Assembly: GCA_022841245.1 (NCBI GenBank)
Contig: JALHRW010000032.1
Coordinates: 1-34,522 of the forward strand
DNA length: 34,522 nt
Origin: Planctomycetota bacterium
Lineage (GTDB): Bacteria > Planctomycetota > UBA11346
Reading direction: 5' to 3'
Both the position numbers and the translations under genes were made by a program. Positions 32,807-34,522 of this stretch are shown one piece after another (position 1 is the first letter of the stretch; every line of letters begins with the position of its first letter). The notes below the pieces were generated by a model, which worked only from the letters and a program-made list of their open reading frames with translations, made no database searches and was not told where the DNA came from.

Positions 32807-33723
32807 GGCTTTGGCTCCAGCCGCTCGCCAGCGTGATGCGTCGCCTTGATCCGTTCCACGAACCAGTCCTCCAGGGCGATGCGCTGGCGTTCGAGGCGCT
32901 GGATGCGCGCCGCCGGTACCGCGGCGAGGACGCGCTCGCGGTCGCTGTCGGCGAAGCTCAGGGTCCACGTCCCGTCGGCTCCCGGCTGCGCCCCCGGTGG
33001 CGGCTCGCCGGTGCCGGTCAGCACCAGCGGCGCCTGGCCGAGCAGGTCGGCGAGGGTGCCCTGTTCGAGCACCCGCCCATGGTCGATGACGCCATAGCGG
33101 TCGCACAGCTCCTCGACGTCGCCGAGGATGTGGCTGCTGAAGCACAGCGTCGCGCCGCGCTTGCGCTCCAGCGCCATGACTTCCTTGAAGCGCGCCCGCC
33201 ACAGCGGATCGAGACCGGAGAAGGGCTCGTCGAGGATGAGCAGATCGGGCTCATGGACGATGGCCTGGGCCAAGCCGAAGCGTTGGCGCATGCCCTTGGA
33301 GAACGAGCGCAGACTGCGCTTCTTCAGTTCGGCGAGGTCGAGCAGCTGGCACACGCGATCGACCGCGGCAGGGATGCGGGCGACGTCCATGCCGGAGAGC
33401 CGGGCGAGCCAGGCGAGGTATTCGCCGACCGCGAGGTTGTCGTAGAAGTAGGGCTGTTCGGGCAGGTAGCCGATGCGCGCGCGCAGCCGATGGTCTTCGC
33501 CACGGAGCTCCTCGCCGAACAGCCGGATCGATCCCGTATGGCCATGCAGCAGACCGGCGACCAGACGGATGCTGGTGCTCTTGCCCGCGCCGTTGGCGCC
33601 GAGGAAGCCGTAGGCGCAGCCGGCGGGGACGTTGAACGTCACGTCCTTGAGCGCGTGCACCAGGTTCAGCCAGTCGCCGCGATACCTGTAGGAGACGTTC
33701 GAGAATCCGAGCAGATCGCTCAC
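32803..33723 (-). CDS. ABC transporter ATP-binding protein
   Basis: A 306-residue ATPase. Walker A is GANGAGKST (42-50), the signature SFSKGMRQR precedes FGLAQAIVHEPDLLILDEPFSGLDP (Walker B with catalytic Glu), and the switch His is in SSHILGDVEEL. An 80-residue C-terminal extension with TWTLSFADSDRERVLAAVPAARIQRL is typical of CcmA/NatA-like ABC-2 ATPases. The start is GTG 33723, overlapping the stop of the DedA-family gene (GTGA). With the permease it forms the transporter half of this operon. Confidence 0.93.
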   Translation of the reverse strand: MSDLLGFSNVSYRYRGDWLNLVHALKDVTFNVPAGCAYGFLGANGAGKSTSIRLVAGLLHGHTGSIRLFGEELRGEDHRLRARIGYLPEQPYFYDNLAVGEYLAWLARLSGMDVARIPAAVDRVCQLLDLAELKKRSLRSFSKGMRQRFGLAQAIVHEPDLLILDEPFSGLDPLWRARFKEVMALERKRGATLCFSSHILGDVEELCDRYGVIDHGRVLEQGTLADLLGQAPLVLTGTGEPPPGAQPGADGTWTLSFADSDRERVLAAVPAARIQRLERQRIALEDWFVERIKATHHAGERLEPKP

Positions 33724-34358
33724 GTCGCAGGCTCCTTCTTCCGGGTCGTCCACAGCATCAGCACATAGAGCGCGGCCAGTCCGGCGCAGGCCAGCACGAT
33801 CCACAGCGCCTCGCCCTTCACCGCCGCGATGAAGCGCTCGGGATCCTCGATAGCACCCGGGTTGAGCCGGCCGATGCGCTGCCCGAACCACGCCAGCACC
33901 CAGCACCAGATGAACGAGCCGAGCAGCGTCGCGAGCATGTAGACTTTGAGATTGATGCGCAGGATGCCGCAGGGGATGCCGATGACGTGGCGCACCACCG
34001 GCAGCAGACGGCTGAAGAACACGCCGCCTGCAGCGTAGCGGGCGAGCAGGCGCTGGGCCCGCTCGACCTTCTCCGGCCCGCAGCCGATGTAGCGGCCCCA
34101 GCGCGCCACGGCCGGCGGCCCCAGCCAGCGCGCCGCCAGGTAGGTCGCCAGCGCCCCGATGCAGGAGCCGAAGGTGCCGGCTGCGACCACACCCCAGAAG
34201 TTCAGCTTCCCTTCCGCCGCCCAGTAGGCGGCCGGCGGCACCACGATCTCAGACGGGACGGGGAAGATCGACGATTCCATCGCCATCAGCACGATCACGC
34301 CGGCATAGCCCCAGCGGCACAGCAGGCTGAACCAGAAGAGGGTGAGTTCGTGCAGCAC
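33720..34358 (-). CDS. DedA-family (VTT domain) membrane protein
   Basis: A 212-residue membrane protein of the DedA/SNARE-associated family, some members of which flip polyprenyl or phospholipid carriers. Motifs: FPVPSEIVVPPAAYWAAEGKL near the N-terminus, a G...G.....Y..AR re-entrant loop (GTFGSCIGALATYLAARWLG), and FFSRLLPVVRHVIGIPCGIL with the conserved FxxRxxPxxR. GTG 34358 is taken as start: AGGA lies 9 bp upstream and it gives MLHELTLFWFS. The open frame reaches 34403, which would add 15 residues. It appears to be the first gene of the four-gene operon, with the heptamer array starting about 50 bp upstream. Confidence 0.9.
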   Translation of the reverse strand: MLHELTLFWFSLLCRWGYAGVIVLMAMESSIFPVPSEIVVPPAAYWAAEGKLNFWGVVAAGTFGSCIGALATYLAARWLGPPAVARWGRYIGCGPEKVERAQRLLARYAAGGVFFSRLLPVVRHVIGIPCGILRINLKVYMLATLLGSFIWCWVLAWFGQRIGRLNPGAIEDPERFIAAVKGEALWIVLACAGLAALYVLMLWTTRKKEPAT

Positions 34359-34406
34359 GGGCGCACGTCCTATCAGACGATGGAGGCAGGAACAACTGAC
34401 CAAGCT

Positions 34407-34522
34407 GCTGGTCGCTGGTCGCTGGTCGCTGGTCGCTGGTCGCTGGTCGCTGGTCGCTGGTCGCTGGTCGCTGGTCGCTGGTCGCTGGTCGCTGGTCGCT
34501 GGTCGCTGGTCGCTGGTCGCTG
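34407..34522. repeat. perfect heptamer tandem array GCTGGTC, running off the window
   Basis: Sixteen identical copies of GCTGGTC plus the first four bases of a seventeenth fill the last 116 bases without a single mismatch. The total length is unknown because the window ends inside the array. The complement, GACCAGC, differs by one base from the GGCCAGC unit of the arrays at 4907 and 24347. It lies in the upstream region of the DedA-family gene. Confidence 0.97.

Overview
The window is a high-GC bacterial chromosome segment with no rRNA, tRNA, CRISPR array, transposase or phage gene that I can see. Several traits point to the Planctomycetota or a close PVC relative. These are a pseudopilin with the H-X9-DG motif, a Ser/Thr kinase with DLG in place of DFG next to an FHA protein, an ExbB with its own signal peptide followed by two different ExbD proteins, an RpoA that begins MRIRWRGFELP, an L2 with NPVAHP in place of NPVDHP, and no gene for L30 between S5 and L15. 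The assignment is inference from protein features, not from a database search.

Left part (1-4891, minus strand): dnaG (primase) is followed by an MgtC/DUF4010 membrane protein, a single-pass Ala/Pro-rich anchored protein, and the N-terminal part of a MurC-like ligase cut by the window edge.

Core (5191-18480, plus strand): one compact run of 27 translation, transcription and secretion genes fuses the S10, spc and alpha operons: rpsJ-rplCDWB-rpsS-rplV-rpsC-rplP-rpmC-rpsQ-rplNXE-rpsNH-rplFR-rpsE-rplO-secY-infA-rpmJ-rpsMK-rpoA-rplQ. Most junctions overlap or are very short. rpmD, adk, map and rpsD are absent from their usual places. The run begins behind a leader with several hairpins and ends at a clear intrinsic terminator. 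Class II aldolase (fba) and an RlmN/Cfr-family radical SAM methyltransferase follow, each with a strong hairpin at its 3' end.

Right part (21016-34522): a minus-strand ExbB-ExbD-ExbD operon lies upstream of a pseudopilin gene on the same strand, separated from it by an intrinsic terminator. A small HMA-like protein gene is divergent from a plus-strand signalling pair: an FHA protein with two GYF_2-like repeats, and a transmembrane Ser/Thr kinase. uvrB follows. The window closes with a tightly coupled minus-strand operon: DedA-family protein, ABC ATPase, ABC permease and an anchored helical protein.

The most distinctive non-coding signal is a set of intergenic tandem arrays, all with a 7-bp unit, at 4907-4948, 24347-24409, 28746-28836 and 34407-34522 (the last runs off the end). 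Two further small repeat families sit in other gaps: a CAGGACCGC element, and a GGTCGAGC hairpin pair around the exb terminator. The most interesting protein-level module is the FHA/GYF-like protein plus kinase, which looks like a self-contained phosphothreonine signalling unit.
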